From positions 248,001 through 312,000 of the forward strand of contig NZ_QQWI01000004.1 in assembly GCF_004125825.1 (NCBI RefSeq): DNA of 64,000 nt, in the 5' to 3' direction. Origin of the DNA: Fusibacter sp. A1 (GTDB taxonomy: Bacteria; Bacillota; Clostridia; Peptostreptococcales; Acidaminobacteraceae). Of this stretch, positions 54,273-62,590 are shown piece by piece. Position numbers and translations under genes: made by a program. A model generated the notes under the pieces. That model did not search any database, was not told where the DNA came from, and was given only the letters and a program-made list of their open reading frames with translations. Within the stretch, counting starts at the first letter, position 1. Each line of letters opens with the position of its first letter.

Positions 54273-56284
54273 ATCACGTGATGTCTTCCACGTTCTGTCA
54301 GCTTGGCACCCACTTTTCCACGCCCCAAAGAAATCAGGTTCATCTCCTTTAAATGCTCCAACCTGTTGCGCATCTGATACTTGGTCATTTCAAAAGCGGT
54401 TCCAATGGAGTAGGTGGCAAGCTTTTCTCGTCCGCAAGCTTCCTTTCGCTTTTCAAAGAGGGCGATCGCCTTTAGGATAAACAGCTCTTCTCCTGCGAGA
54501 CCATCTGTCGCAACAGAAACCTCCGCAGTATTTTTCTGGACATGCTGAAGATACTCCGGCAAATCCATTGTCGTCAGCTGGTTTGATTCAGAAACCGCGG
54601 ACATATAGCCTAGGCAGTTCTTAAGCTCTCTTACGTTGCCCGGCCAGTTGTGCGCCTTGAAGATTTCAATCACATCTTCATCGATACTCATTTTCGATAT
54701 CGCGCCCATATGCAGGTGATGTTCTATCAAGGATCTTAGGTCCTCTTTTCTGTCCCTAAGCGGCGGCAATTTGATATAACCCATTTGAAGTCGGTAGTAT
54801 AAGTCTTCTCTAAACTTATCCTGCGAAACCAGAAGCGCCAAGTCCTTGTTGGTCGCCGCTACGATCCTTACGTCGATCCGCTTGATCTCATTTCCACCCA
54901 CACGCATGATTTCGCCCTCCTGCAAAACTCTTAGGAGTCTTGCCTGAACCTTGGGTGAAACATCACCGATTTCATCCAGGAAGATTGTTCCACTGTCCGC
55001 TTGTTCGAATAGTCCTGCCTTTCCACCCTTTTTAGCACCGGTGAAGGCGCCCTCCTCATAACCGAAGAGTTCGCTTTCGACAAGCTCATCCGGAAGCGAA
55101 CTGAAATTGATCGCTAGGAAAGGGCCGTTTTTTCTAGCCGATTCCCTATGGATCGAACTTGCGAACAATTCCTTACCCGTTCCGCTTTCGCCGTGAAAAA
55201 GAATGGTCAGCTCCGACTTCGCCAGTTTTTTCGACAGCGTCTTAGCCCTGGTCAGCGCAGCGCTCTTGCCGATGATGTTTTCAAACTGATACTTGGCGGT
55301 GTAGCCCCGTCTTGCAAACTCCTGTTTGATGCTCATGTGATCTTCAAGAATGGATTCCGGTCGTCTAAAAGACAGGATGTATTCTCCCGTCTTTGTTTTC
55401 ATCTTATTGATCGCAACGGAATGCCCTTCGATTTCGATGAAGTCACTGCCTAGTCCGCTTGATTCGTAAATGAACTCCAGCAGTTCGGCATTGTAGATGA
55501 CGTCTTTGGCCATTTTTCCAATCACCTGATAGTGCCTGCTGTTAAAAAACGTCAGCGCATACTCATTCATCACCTTAATGCGTCCGGTTTCATCGATCAC
55601 CATCAAGCCCTCTTTTAGAGAATCGATCAGACGGTTCAGTTGACTGTTCAGTCCTTCGATTTCCTGTCTGGATGCGGCAAGTCGTTTGGCGATTTTGATG
55701 ATTTTCTGCAGGTAGACACTCGAATACCGCCCTGCCTGATTTCCCAAAGTGTCCAGTGACATCAAGACGTTCGTCACCGTCGAAAAATCAAGCAGCCTGG
55801 GACCTATATCATAGATCAGCTCGACGGATTCCGGCACCTTGTCCGGTTCCCCTGGAGTCACAGCCACTTTAAACTTTCGGTCCGGCGCTTCCATGCCTGG
55901 GCAAAAGGCCTGATACTCCAGGTGGTCGATTCCCAATGAAATCAGATTGTCGATCATGGCCGTCGCAGTCTCGGGCACATCGTTTACAAGCAGTACCGGA
56001 GTACCGCTGGGTATAGAAACGATTTGGTCGATAAAATCGTAATTGATCGTTCTTCCTGCAATAATCGTTTCCGAATTTTCGTCAAAGCAACCTAAGGCCA
56101 AGAGGTCATCCTTGGTCAGCTCACTGGAAAGCAACACGAGGTCGTCGCTCACTTTTGTACAGATCCCGTTTTCATAGGCAAGCAAAGTCACCGCCTGGTC
56201 CTTGATATGTTCCTTTAGTTGCTCATGGATCGCCCTTGCCGTATTCATCGATCCAGCTACGATTGTCATCGATTTTTTAACCAT
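54260..56284 (-). CDS. Sigma-54-dependent transcriptional activator
   Basis: A 674-residue enhancer-binding protein. The first 190 residues form an unrecognised sensory domain; a PAS domain follows (about 215-320). The AAA+ domain has GESGTGKE (Walker A), ELFGYEEGAFTGA (the sigma-54 contact loop) and GTIFLDEIGD (Walker B). The C-terminus lacks the usual Fis-type helix-turn-helix and ends in a winged-helix-like region (FEMTKYQMRNRLEHLKEM). The start at 56284 follows GGAGGTGTGGTC. It sits between iadA and the carrier gene, and two sigma-54 promoters flank it, so it is the evident regulator of this locus. The inducer may be a cyanophycin dipeptide; unproven. Confidence 0.9.
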   Translation of the reverse strand: MVKKSMTIVAGSMNTARAIHEQLKEHIKDQAVTLLAYENGICTKVSDDLVLLSSELTKDDLLALGCFDENSETIIAGRTINYDFIDQIVSIPSGTPVLLVNDVPETATAMIDNLISLGIDHLEYQAFCPGMEAPDRKFKVAVTPGEPDKVPESVELIYDIGPRLLDFSTVTNVLMSLDTLGNQAGRYSSVYLQKIIKIAKRLAASRQEIEGLNSQLNRLIDSLKEGLMVIDETGRIKVMNEYALTFFNSRHYQVIGKMAKDVIYNAELLEFIYESSGLGSDFIEIEGHSVAINKMKTKTGEYILSFRRPESILEDHMSIKQEFARRGYTAKYQFENIIGKSAALTRAKTLSKKLAKSELTILFHGESGTGKELFASSIHRESARKNGPFLAINFSSLPDELVESELFGYEEGAFTGAKKGGKAGLFEQADSGTIFLDEIGDVSPKVQARLLRVLQEGEIMRVGGNEIKRIDVRIVAATNKDLALLVSQDKFREDLYYRLQMGYIKLPPLRDRKEDLRSLIEHHLHMGAISKMSIDEDVIEIFKAHNWPGNVRELKNCLGYMSAVSESNQLTTMDLPEYLQHVQKNTAEVSVATDGLAGEELFILKAIALFEKRKEACGREKLATYSIGTAFEMTKYQMRNRLEHLKEMNLISLGRGKVGAKLTERGRHHVMTIK

Positions 56285-56310
56285 GACCACACCTCCTACA
56301 TTATTTCTCT

Positions 56311-56340
56311 ATTATACCCTTTCCATTAGGATAAAGGCAA
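56311..56340 (-). promoter_or_regulatory. Sigma-A promoter of the sigma-54 activator gene
   Basis: Minus strand TTGCCT (56340-56335) and TATAAT (56316-56311) with an 18-base spacer. It gives the regulator constitutive expression separate from the genes it controls. Confidence 0.65.
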
Positions 56341-56342
56341 AA

Positions 56343-56380
56343 TAGCAGTATGTAAAAGTACTCACTTTTACATACTGCTA
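56343..56380 (-). terminator. Terminator after iadA
   Basis: A 16-bp perfect stem (56343-56358 with 56365-56380) with a six-base loop. The minus-strand T tract (TATTTTGCC) is short. It separates the cyanophycinase operon from the regulator gene. Confidence 0.75.
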
Positions 56381-56383
56381 TGG

Positions 56384-57544
56384 TTAAAAGGTATCTTTCA
56401 CCAGCAATTCACCTGAGAACATCATCAGCTGCCCCATGGAAATTACCGTTTCAATACCGAAGGATTCATCCACGATCAAAATATCCGCATCATAGGATTC
56501 CTCTAAGAATCCTTTACCCTTTAGTTTTAAGATTGTAGCGGGATTTTCAGTCACCGTCTTTATCACCTCTTCAAATGCCACCCCGTACTGATCATGGCAG
56601 CTCTTAACAGCATCAAAGAGTGAAGCGAGGCTTCCAATTGTTAGCCCTGTCAGGTTTCCATCAGCGTCAAAAGCCGGCAAACTTCCCTGACCGTCAGAGG
56701 TGAGCGTCATTCTCGAAACCGGAACACCGGCATCCAGCATCCTACTCATGGCTTCAGGCGCTGCGATCTCACCTTCTTCAATAAAGGCTTCGGTCGTGGA
56801 AGTGGTAAAGTCGACATATCCGCCATCTTTTGCATAACCGATCGCTTGGTCGAACAAATGCTGGTTCCTATTCATATGGGTAGGTAGGAACTGCGTGATA
56901 GGAATGGCCGTATCCTTTAAAAGTGCAAGAATCGGGTCAAGACCGCTTTGCGCGTCACCTAGGTGAACATTGCATATTCCGCACTTTGAAGCCAGCTTGC
57001 CTGCAACCCTCGCATCCGAAACAGCCTTGGCAAACTCATGCCTGCTGGCATGCGCGCTCCTATGGTCACTGATCGCAACCTCTCCGATTCCTATAATCCC
57101 TTCAATCATCATGATGTCCTTCATGATATCTCCTGTAACTGTCTTAAGGGGCAACCTGTAGGAACCCGTATAACAATAAGCGCTTACACCTTCTTCCCTT
57201 AATCCGTACATCTTTGCGACAAGGCCTTCCATGCTTCTGGATACACCGTCGGTTCCAAGGCATCCCACCACCGTGGTGACACCCGCCCTGATCATATCGG
57301 TCATTTTAAGTTCTGGAGTTCTCGTTTTGAATCCTCCCTCACCACCGCCGCCGCAGATATGGACATGACCGTCGATAAGCCCGGGAAGCACTTTTTTACC
57401 AGCTGCGTCGATCGTTTTTATGGCTAGTGAGTCCTCAAAATCAATCGAATCCGCGATACGCAAGATCTGTTTTCCACCGATCAGGATGTCCTTCTTCATA
57501 AACTCACCGCGGTGATAGATCTCACCATTCTTAACTAAATACAT
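56384..57544 (-). CDS. iadA: Isoaspartyl dipeptidase (beta-aspartyl peptidase)
   Basis: A 386-residue amidohydrolase of the IadA family, which hydrolyses beta-aspartyl dipeptides such as beta-Asp-Leu and, in cyanophycin users, beta-Asp-Arg. GLIDGHVHICGGGGEGG carries the two zinc histidines; VAISDHRSA, FLPTHMNRN and TLTSDGQGSLP give the remaining metal and catalytic residues. AAGGAGCATGTT precedes the ATG at 57544. It starts ten bases after the chemoreceptor stop codon. Third gene of the cyanophycinase operon, well placed to finish hydrolysis inside the cell. Confidence 0.94.
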   Translation of the reverse strand: MYLVKNGEIYHRGEFMKKDILIGGKQILRIADSIDFEDSLAIKTIDAAGKKVLPGLIDGHVHICGGGGEGGFKTRTPELKMTDMIRAGVTTVVGCLGTDGVSRSMEGLVAKMYGLREEGVSAYCYTGSYRLPLKTVTGDIMKDIMMIEGIIGIGEVAISDHRSAHASRHEFAKAVSDARVAGKLASKCGICNVHLGDAQSGLDPILALLKDTAIPITQFLPTHMNRNQHLFDQAIGYAKDGGYVDFTTSTTEAFIEEGEIAAPEAMSRMLDAGVPVSRMTLTSDGQGSLPAFDADGNLTGLTIGSLASLFDAVKSCHDQYGVAFEEVIKTVTENPATILKLKGKGFLEESYDADILIVDESFGIETVISMGQLMMFSGELLVKDTF

Positions 57545-57554
57545 AACATGCTCC

Positions 57555-59225
57555 TTAAGTAGACTCTTTATCATAACGCTCTTCTACATTACCCGTAATA
57601 CGTCCGTCTCTTATTCTTTCATTGAATAGCCGGACTAATTCTTCAGACCCATAGGCTTTAGAAAAGCCCATTCGTGTATCCGCCTTTTGTGTAACGTATT
57701 CGAGCGTTCCCTTTTCAATGCCATCGTCTCCAAAATAGACAGACAGCAAATGGTCTCCAACATATCCGTTGGCTATCAACATGTCCAACTGGTCATTTTT
57801 CAACTTTTCAAATAGGTCCTTTTCACTTGATGAACTGACACGTGTGTAATTCGTTGCTTTGTCAAAAGCGTTGAAATAGCTATACCCTTTCACAACGCCT
57901 ATTCTGAGCCCTCTAAGTGATTCAAGGCCAGATACCTTCTTTAACCGTGTATCCTTGGTATAAAAATGATATCGCTCCTCATGCCTGTAGTTATCACTAA
58001 ATTCCAAATAGGTTTCCCTCTCTTCATTATAGGATATGGCAGGCAGGATTACACCTATTCCCGACTTAATCATTTCAATCGATACATCCCAAGGAACAAT
58101 CACGAATTTCAGCGCATAGTCGTAGAATATTTGCCGCAACAGCTCAACATCGATCCCAGAGACATTATCAGTCGCGGTATCATAGAAGACAAACGGTTCA
58201 TACGGCGAGCTTACAACGATTAAGGTTTCCTTGTCCCACACCTCAAAACGATTCATCAAGTCCAAATTCAGATGTTCAAAGGTTGTGGATGCCTCGCTTA
58301 ACTGATTCACCGCTTTTGTCTCATGCTCTATCGCAAGGCTTATCTCATCGATTTCACTAACCATTTGAGTATTTAGTTCAAACACCTGGTCAAATACGTC
58401 GCTTACCTCTTTTGCCTGCAATGTGATGTTCTCGACCCTGTTAGTGAGACTCACATTTAACGAACTGGCATGCTTCGCTACTTGATTCGTTGTTTTCATC
58501 ATTCCAATCTGATTTTCCAAAACCCCGGACTGAATATGAATAGCCTCACTGGTTTCTGTCATCTTATGCTTGATCTTCTCATTGGCTTGATTGATTTCCT
58601 GTAAGACCCGTTGCATTTCATCGATCACCGAAGAAGTATCTTTAGATAACTTGGATACCTCTTCTGCAACTACAGCAAATCCCCTACCGTGTTCACCTGC
58701 ACGAGCCGCTTCTATGGCGGCATTTAGAGCGAGTAGATCCGTCTGGGCTGCAAGCCGTTTCACACGGTCGATCATATGATAGGTCTCAACTACACTGCCT
58801 GACATCGTTTCAACCCAATCGCTTTGCTCCTTAATTTCAAGATTGATTTGATCAAAGGCGTTCACTACAACAAATAGATCCTGAGCAGCAACCTCTATCG
58901 TTCTCGAAGTATCCTGAGCCGCCATAGATGCTTGCGACGATAGTTCGGATTGAGCATCCAAACTGTCGTATACCTCCATCAATCTTGATGACATCGCTGT
59001 TAAATGATCATTTTGCTTTTTTGAGTTGAAATGTAGTCGACTGCTCTTATCAATCACAGACTGCATGTCCATATAAAGCGCGTCAACCGAAAAAATATAC
59101 GTATTCATAATTTTAATTAAAGATTCAACCCAAGTATGTTTTACGACCGGCTCGGAAAATGATCCATGACGTTCCAATTTCACTTTTCCAGCGGGTTTTG
59201 CCTTTTTATCATTTTTAAAAAACAT
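57555..59225 (-). CDS. Soluble chemoreceptor with C-terminal solute-binding domain
   Basis: A 556-residue protein with reversed architecture. Residues 1-330 are a chemoreceptor signalling region with the hairpin tip [34 protein letters not shown] at about 157-190; residues 334-550 are a bacterial solute-binding family 3 domain ([30 protein letters not shown]). No signal peptide or membrane helix is present, so both parts should be cytoplasmic. Family 3 domains usually bind amino acids outside the cell. Here it may sense aspartate, arginine or their dipeptide after uptake. It lies between the cyanophycinase and iadA genes. Confidence 0.88.
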   Translation of the reverse strand: MFFKNDKKAKPAGKVKLERHGSFSEPVVKHTWVESLIKIMNTYIFSVDALYMDMQSVIDKSSRLHFNSKKQNDHLTAMSSRLMEVYDSLDAQSELSSQASMAAQDTSRTIEVAAQDLFVVVNAFDQINLEIKEQSDWVETMSGSVVETYHMIDRVKRLAAQTDLLALNAAIEAARAGEHGRGFAVVAEEVSKLSKDTSSVIDEMQRVLQEINQANEKIKHKMTETSEAIHIQSGVLENQIGMMKTTNQVAKHASSLNVSLTNRVENITLQAKEVSDVFDQVFELNTQMVSEIDEISLAIEHETKAVNQLSEASTTFEHLNLDLMNRFEVWDKETLIVVSSPYEPFVFYDTATDNVSGIDVELLRQIFYDYALKFVIVPWDVSIEMIKSGIGVILPAISYNEERETYLEFSDNYRHEERYHFYTKDTRLKKVSGLESLRGLRIGVVKGYSYFNAFDKATNYTRVSSSSEKDLFEKLKNDQLDMLIANGYVGDHLLSVYFGDDGIEKGTLEYVTQKADTRMGFSKAYGSEELVRLFNERIRDGRITGNVEERYDKEST

Positions 59226-59270
59226 TTCAACCTCTTTATCGGGTAGCTGTCAACCGTTCAAACCTGATCG

Positions 59271-60698
59271 TTATTTTACCTGTAGCTCGTCGCCTACTCT
59301 TATTAGATTCGGATTTACAAGCTCATTGAGTTCGATCAGTTCCTGTAGATCCATATTGAAGTCCTTGGCGATTTTCCAAAGACGGTCACCTTCTTTGACG
59401 ACATAGGTCTTAACTGCAGCTTGAACCATATTCGTTTCATCTTCATAAGTGATTAGTACGCTTATCGGTCTGATATCCATCCCGACCCTCTCAAAGGAAT
59501 ACAAGTCAACGGCACCACTTTGCCCCCAGTATCCCTCCGTGTTGTCCTTTAAATAAAATTCAAAGGCAAAACCATTTCCACCCACGTCATATAGATAGGT
59601 TTTAATCTTGCTTGCCGCCTCGTTGTCCACTAGGTCAAAGGCAATCATGTTCTTAAAGGACTGATTGGCTGACACCGAACCTGTATGCGTCGGATTTTCA
59701 GTGTACATGTACTCATAACCTATAGTGGTATATTTATCCGCATCCATATCAAACTGATCATTAACAGTATCATAGGCATCTACATTTTCTAGGTAAGACA
59801 CTTCTATGCCTGTATACGAACTCCCTTTCATCTGGGCGTCAGTGACATCGACGACGACGACACCACCAGTTCCTACCACTTCAATTCTTCCTGTAGCTCT
59901 ATCATAAACAAGACCTGTGTTCTCCTCAACTCCATAAGCCATAGTTGAAATCGCTTTGTTTTCATAGGCTACAACAACAAGCCTTCCAAGCCTACCTTTT
60001 CGATCAAAGTGCTGGTCGACAATCCCCTTGTCAAAGAAGCCAAGCCCCTTGGATGTCACAAGACCGCCTTGGTTCTGGTAATCAAGTGTCGAATCGTCAA
60101 AGTCGCTCACCTCGCCTAAAGTGAGAGCGCCTAAACTATCACCCCCAGCAATCATCAGATCACTCATAATGGCGGCACCGGCACTTGTTCCACCGATAAC
60201 ACCACCGGCATCATAAACCTTCCAGATCGCCTCCAGTACGCTTGTAGGGCTACCGTCTACATTCAACAGCACCTCGGTGATTCTCATCTGATCGCCACCT
60301 ACAAACCACACCGCAGTCACGCCATCAAGCATGCCTGCTACTTCTGTGCTGTTGCCGTTTTCCGCCCACAAGGATTCGTCAATATCCTTTGACTTCTTAT
60401 CGTCTTTGACAGCCAGTGGCAAAATGACAATTTGCTCTTCTTTTAATCCATGGGCAAGCATATCCTCTTTAAACATCTGGCTGTATTTATAAGGACTACC
60501 GCTCGCAGCAGGCACAATCGCCACCTTTGCCATATCCACTCCGCCTGCAAGCTCAACAAATTTTTCATAAACCGCGTCATTGTCCTGCCTCAAGGCACCG
60601 CCCACTATGAGCAAACTTCCCTTTTTGGCTTCCGCCGCACTTGCAAATGTTGCCATGACCATAAGCACTATTAGAACGATACTGACTGTTTTTTTCAT
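59271..60698 (-). CDS. cphE: Secreted cyanophycinase with LysM domain
   Basis: A 475-residue peptidase of family S51. A signal peptide (about 1-24, cut after ASAAEA) exports it. The catalytic serine is S172 in GGTSAGAAIM, and DQHFDRKGRLGRL (about 228-240) is the cyanophycinase substrate-binding signature. The last 47 residues are a LysM domain (VVKEGDRLWKIAKDFNMD), which would hold the enzyme in the cell wall. Between them is a domain of about 130 residues that I do not recognise. AGGAGGGG precedes the ATG. First gene of the sigma-54 operon. It should cut cyanophycin outside the cell into beta-Asp-Arg. Confidence 0.92.
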   Translation of the reverse strand: MKKTVSIVLIVLMVMATFASAAEAKKGSLLIVGGALRQDNDAVYEKFVELAGGVDMAKVAIVPAASGSPYKYSQMFKEDMLAHGLKEEQIVILPLAVKDDKKSKDIDESLWAENGNSTEVAGMLDGVTAVWFVGGDQMRITEVLLNVDGSPTSVLEAIWKVYDAGGVIGGTSAGAAIMSDLMIAGGDSLGALTLGEVSDFDDSTLDYQNQGGLVTSKGLGFFDKGIVDQHFDRKGRLGRLVVVAYENKAISTMAYGVEENTGLVYDRATGRIEVVGTGGVVVVDVTDAQMKGSSYTGIEVSYLENVDAYDTVNDQFDMDADKYTTIGYEYMYTENPTHTGSVSANQSFKNMIAFDLVDNEAASKIKTYLYDVGGNGFAFEFYLKDNTEGYWGQSGAVDLYSFERVGMDIRPISVLITYEDETNMVQAAVKTYVVKEGDRLWKIAKDFNMDLQELIELNELVNPNLIRVGDELQVK

Positions 60699-60734
60699 CC
60701 TAGAACCCCTCCTATTTTAGATATCTATCACTAT

Positions 60735-60750
60735 TGCAAATGACATGCCA
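60735..60750 (-). promoter_or_regulatory. Sigma-54 promoter of the cyanophycinase operon
   Basis: Minus strand TGGCAT (60750-60745), five bases, TTGCA (60739-60735), the same hexamer and spacing as the promoter of the carrier gene. The mRNA would begin near 60723. Confidence 0.88.
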
Positions 60751-60752
60751 AT

Positions 60753-60799
60753 AAAAAGAGGTTGAAAACTGCAATACCTGCAGTGTTCAACCTCTTTTT
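60753..60799. repeat. Long perfect hairpin between promoter and activator sites
   Basis: AAAAAGAGGTTGAA (60753-60766) pairs with TTCAACCTCTTTTT (60786-60799), with an inner ACTGCA/TGCAGT stem. It starts two bases upstream of the sigma-54 -24 element. It has T tracts on both strands like a terminator, but no gene transcribes into it in either direction within the window. Confidence 0.7.
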
Positions 60800-60800
60800 A

Positions 60801-60832
60801 AACCATTCAATAACCATTAAAGAACCATTAAA
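60801..60832. repeat. Three 11-bp-phased repeats, predicted activator sites for the cyanophycinase operon
   Basis: AACCATTCAA (60801), AACCATTAAA (60812) and AACCATTAAA (60823), starts exactly 11 bases apart. On the minus strand they read TTTAATGGTT, matching the repeats before the carrier gene but in opposite orientation relative to the promoter. They sit about 80-110 bases upstream of the expected transcription start. Confidence 0.8.
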
Positions 60833-60996
60833 TATGCTATCGCCTCTTCTTCAAATCCGCTTTACCTCATCACATACCGCTTCTATCATTAAGAGCATAT
60901 CGTTAAAGACTAGTTTTAACTTACCAATTTCCAAACATTCCCTCAAGTCAAGTAAAATAACAACATTTTAACCTTTCATTTTTTTTGATTTGTTTT

Positions 60997-61021
60997 GTTA
61001 CATCCCAAAACTTTAGGGTAT
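60997..61021 (+). promoter_or_regulatory. Possible stress-sigma-like promoter of hpf
   Basis: GTTACA and GGGTAT separated by 13 bases resemble a sigma-B-type promoter (GTTTAA-N13-GGGTAT). The -35 half is a poor match and the presence of such a sigma factor is unknown. Confidence 0.25.
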
Positions 61022-61084
61022 CTAGTTAATACCACTAAAAAAAATCGAATTTCCATCAAGGAAATATCGAAAGGAGTTGGATCT

Positions 61085-61615
61085 ATGAAAGTAATCGTAA
61101 GCGGAAAAAACCTACACGTAAGAGACGACATTAAAGCATTAATTGACGAAAAGCTTTCGAAATTCGACCGCTACTTCAATAGCGATGTCGAAGCATTTGC
61201 TACTTTTAGTCACATTAAAGACCAGCAAGTCGTAGAGGTAACCATTCCTCTAAAAAATGGAGTAATCCTAAGAGCTGAAGAAGTTTCTGATACAATGCCA
61301 AATTCAATCGATCGAGTGGTAGACCGATTGAGTAAACAGATGAAGAAACATAAGACAGCCCTTGACAAGCGTTACAGAAAACATGATACGATTCGTTTCG
61401 AACATATTCCAGATACGGAGGAAGCCACAGAGACAAGTAAAATCGTTAAAGAAAAGAAATTCCCAGTGAAACCTATGGATCCTGAGGAAGCAGTACTTCA
61501 AATGCAAATGCTCAATCATGACTTCTTCGTATTCCTCAACGCAAACACTGAAGAAGTGAATGTTGTTTACAATAGAAAAGACGGACATTTTGGCTTAATC
61601 GAGCCATACGTATAA
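61085..61615 (+). CDS. hpf: Ribosome hibernation promoting factor, long form
   Basis: A 176-residue long HPF that pairs 70S ribosomes into inactive 100S dimers in stationary phase. The N-terminal 100 residues have the S30AE fold (MKVIVSGKNLHVRDDIKALI), and the C-terminal 55 residues form the dimerisation domain (FPVKPMDPEEAVLQMQMLNH, ending GHFGLIEP). AAAGGAGTTGG precedes the ATG at 61085; upstream in-frame codons have no ribosome binding site. Transcribed alone with its own terminator. Confidence 0.95.
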   Translation: MKVIVSGKNLHVRDDIKALIDEKLSKFDRYFNSDVEAFATFSHIKDQQVVEVTIPLKNGVILRAEEVSDTMPNSIDRVVDRLSKQMKKHKTALDKRYRKHDTIRFEHIPDTEEATETSKIVKEKKFPVKPMDPEEAVLQMQMLNHDFFVFLNANTEEVNVVYNRKDGHFGLIEPYV

Positions 61616-61620
61616 AAAAT

Positions 61621-61646
61621 AAAAGATCCCTTAATTGGGATCTTTT
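61621..61646. terminator. Bidirectional terminator after hpf
   Basis: AAAAGATCCC (61621-61630) with GGGATCTTTT (61637-61646) and a six-base loop; convergent genes on both sides. Confidence 0.86.
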
Positions 61647-61658
61647 TAATGTTGATTT

Positions 61659-62096
61659 CTATTTGTCAAAATAACTATTCGTGTAATAGTACATCTTGTT
61701 CTTGTCCACCAGCTTCGGATTGGTCTTCAACTGCTCAAATGCGTTACTGATCAGTCCACTCACCTTTTCATCCGATGTTTTAACCTGAACCATCTGCTTT
61801 AGCACTTTTCCTGATATTCCTTTTAAGGTCTTAAGCTCTGGATGGTTCTCAGCATTTAGCTCAGAAAGGTCGCTTACACCTAGTTCTTCCTTCAGTTTTT
61901 TGATTCCGAACATGACTTTGTCATCAATCACATGAATGCTTGTGATCATACTTCTCTTCTTGTCCACAAGACTTCGAATCGCCGTAAAGTTCTGATCAGC
62001 AGACATGGATTCAATCATCTCGTTGGCTGCCAGATACTCATTAAGAAATTCGAGCTTCTCGTTATTATATGTAATCAGGTTCTCAATAAGGTTCAT
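61659..62096 (-). CDS. Helical protein, possible flagellar export chaperone
   Basis: A 145-residue, almost entirely helical, charged protein with no signal or membrane helix. The pattern and length resemble FlgN/FliT-type export chaperones, and it lies downstream of flaG in the filament assembly cluster. I cannot identify a diagnostic motif, so the role is inferred from context. GAGGTGAGGGT precedes the ATG. Confidence 0.5.
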   Translation of the reverse strand: MNLIENLITYNNEKLEFLNEYLAANEMIESMSADQNFTAIRSLVDKKRSMITSIHVIDDKVMFGIKKLKEELGVSDLSELNAENHPELKTLKGISGKVLKQMVQVKTSDEKVSGLISNAFEQLKTNPKLVDKNKMYYYTNSYFDK

Positions 62097-62129
62097 ACCC
62101 TCACCTCTTTTGTTTCCGACATTCGATTT

Positions 62130-62501
62130 CTAGATTCTTTTATCTAGGACAATTCCATTCATTTGCATCAGATTGGCAAGAATGTCTTGAACCCGCTTTG
62201 ATGGATACTCAGAGATGACTTCATCCGTTTTAGTATCCACAACCGTATAAATCACGGTCTTAGTCACTTCATGTACTGAACGATCAATGCGTTTATCGAA
62301 CATTTTCATCTGTCGATTAGCTCTATCAAGGGCTGCGGTTACACCAGGCTCGTACTCAGTCTCATTGTCTCTCTCACTTCTGAGTGCACCTTGTGTCTTT
62401 TCATTGTGTTTTGTGCTTCGAGCTTCTGGCATTGATGCGATCACTTTGGTTAGTTCCATCCCGGAACCAGTAGGTCGAAATTCCCCAACGGATTGCATCA
62501 T
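62130..62501 (-). CDS. flaG: FlaG family flagellar protein
   Basis: A 123-residue protein whose C-terminal half (VIYTVVDTKTDEVISEYPSKRVQDILANLMQ) matches FlaG, a small protein that affects filament length. The N-terminal half is variable, as usual. AAAGGAGAAAGGGGGGTT precedes tandem ATGs at 62501 and 62498. It has its own promoter, separate from the fliD-fliT-fliS genes upstream. Confidence 0.82.
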   Translation of the reverse strand: MMQSVGEFRPTGSGMELTKVIASMPEARSTKHNEKTQGALRSERDNETEYEPGVTAALDRANRQMKMFDKRIDRSVHEVTKTVIYTVVDTKTDEVISEYPSKRVQDILANLMQMNGIVLDKRI

Positions 62502-62525
62502 AACCCCCCTTTCTCCTTTAGTCCT

Positions 62526-62554
62526 ATCATACCAAGTTTAATAAACTATTGCAA
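62526..62554 (-). promoter_or_regulatory. Promoter of flaG
   Basis: Minus strand TTGCAA (62554-62549) and TATGAT (62531-62526) with a 17-base spacer. Confidence 0.6.
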
Positions 62555-62559
62555 TCTTG

Positions 62560-62590
62560 CAAAAAAGGAAGCAGCACCCCTGGCGCTGCT
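62560..62590 (-). terminator. Terminator after the YjfB-like gene
   Basis: AGCAGC and GCTGCT form a stem with a short loop; the minus strand continues TCCTTTTTTGC. It overlaps the stop codon of the YjfB-like gene. Confidence 0.65.
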
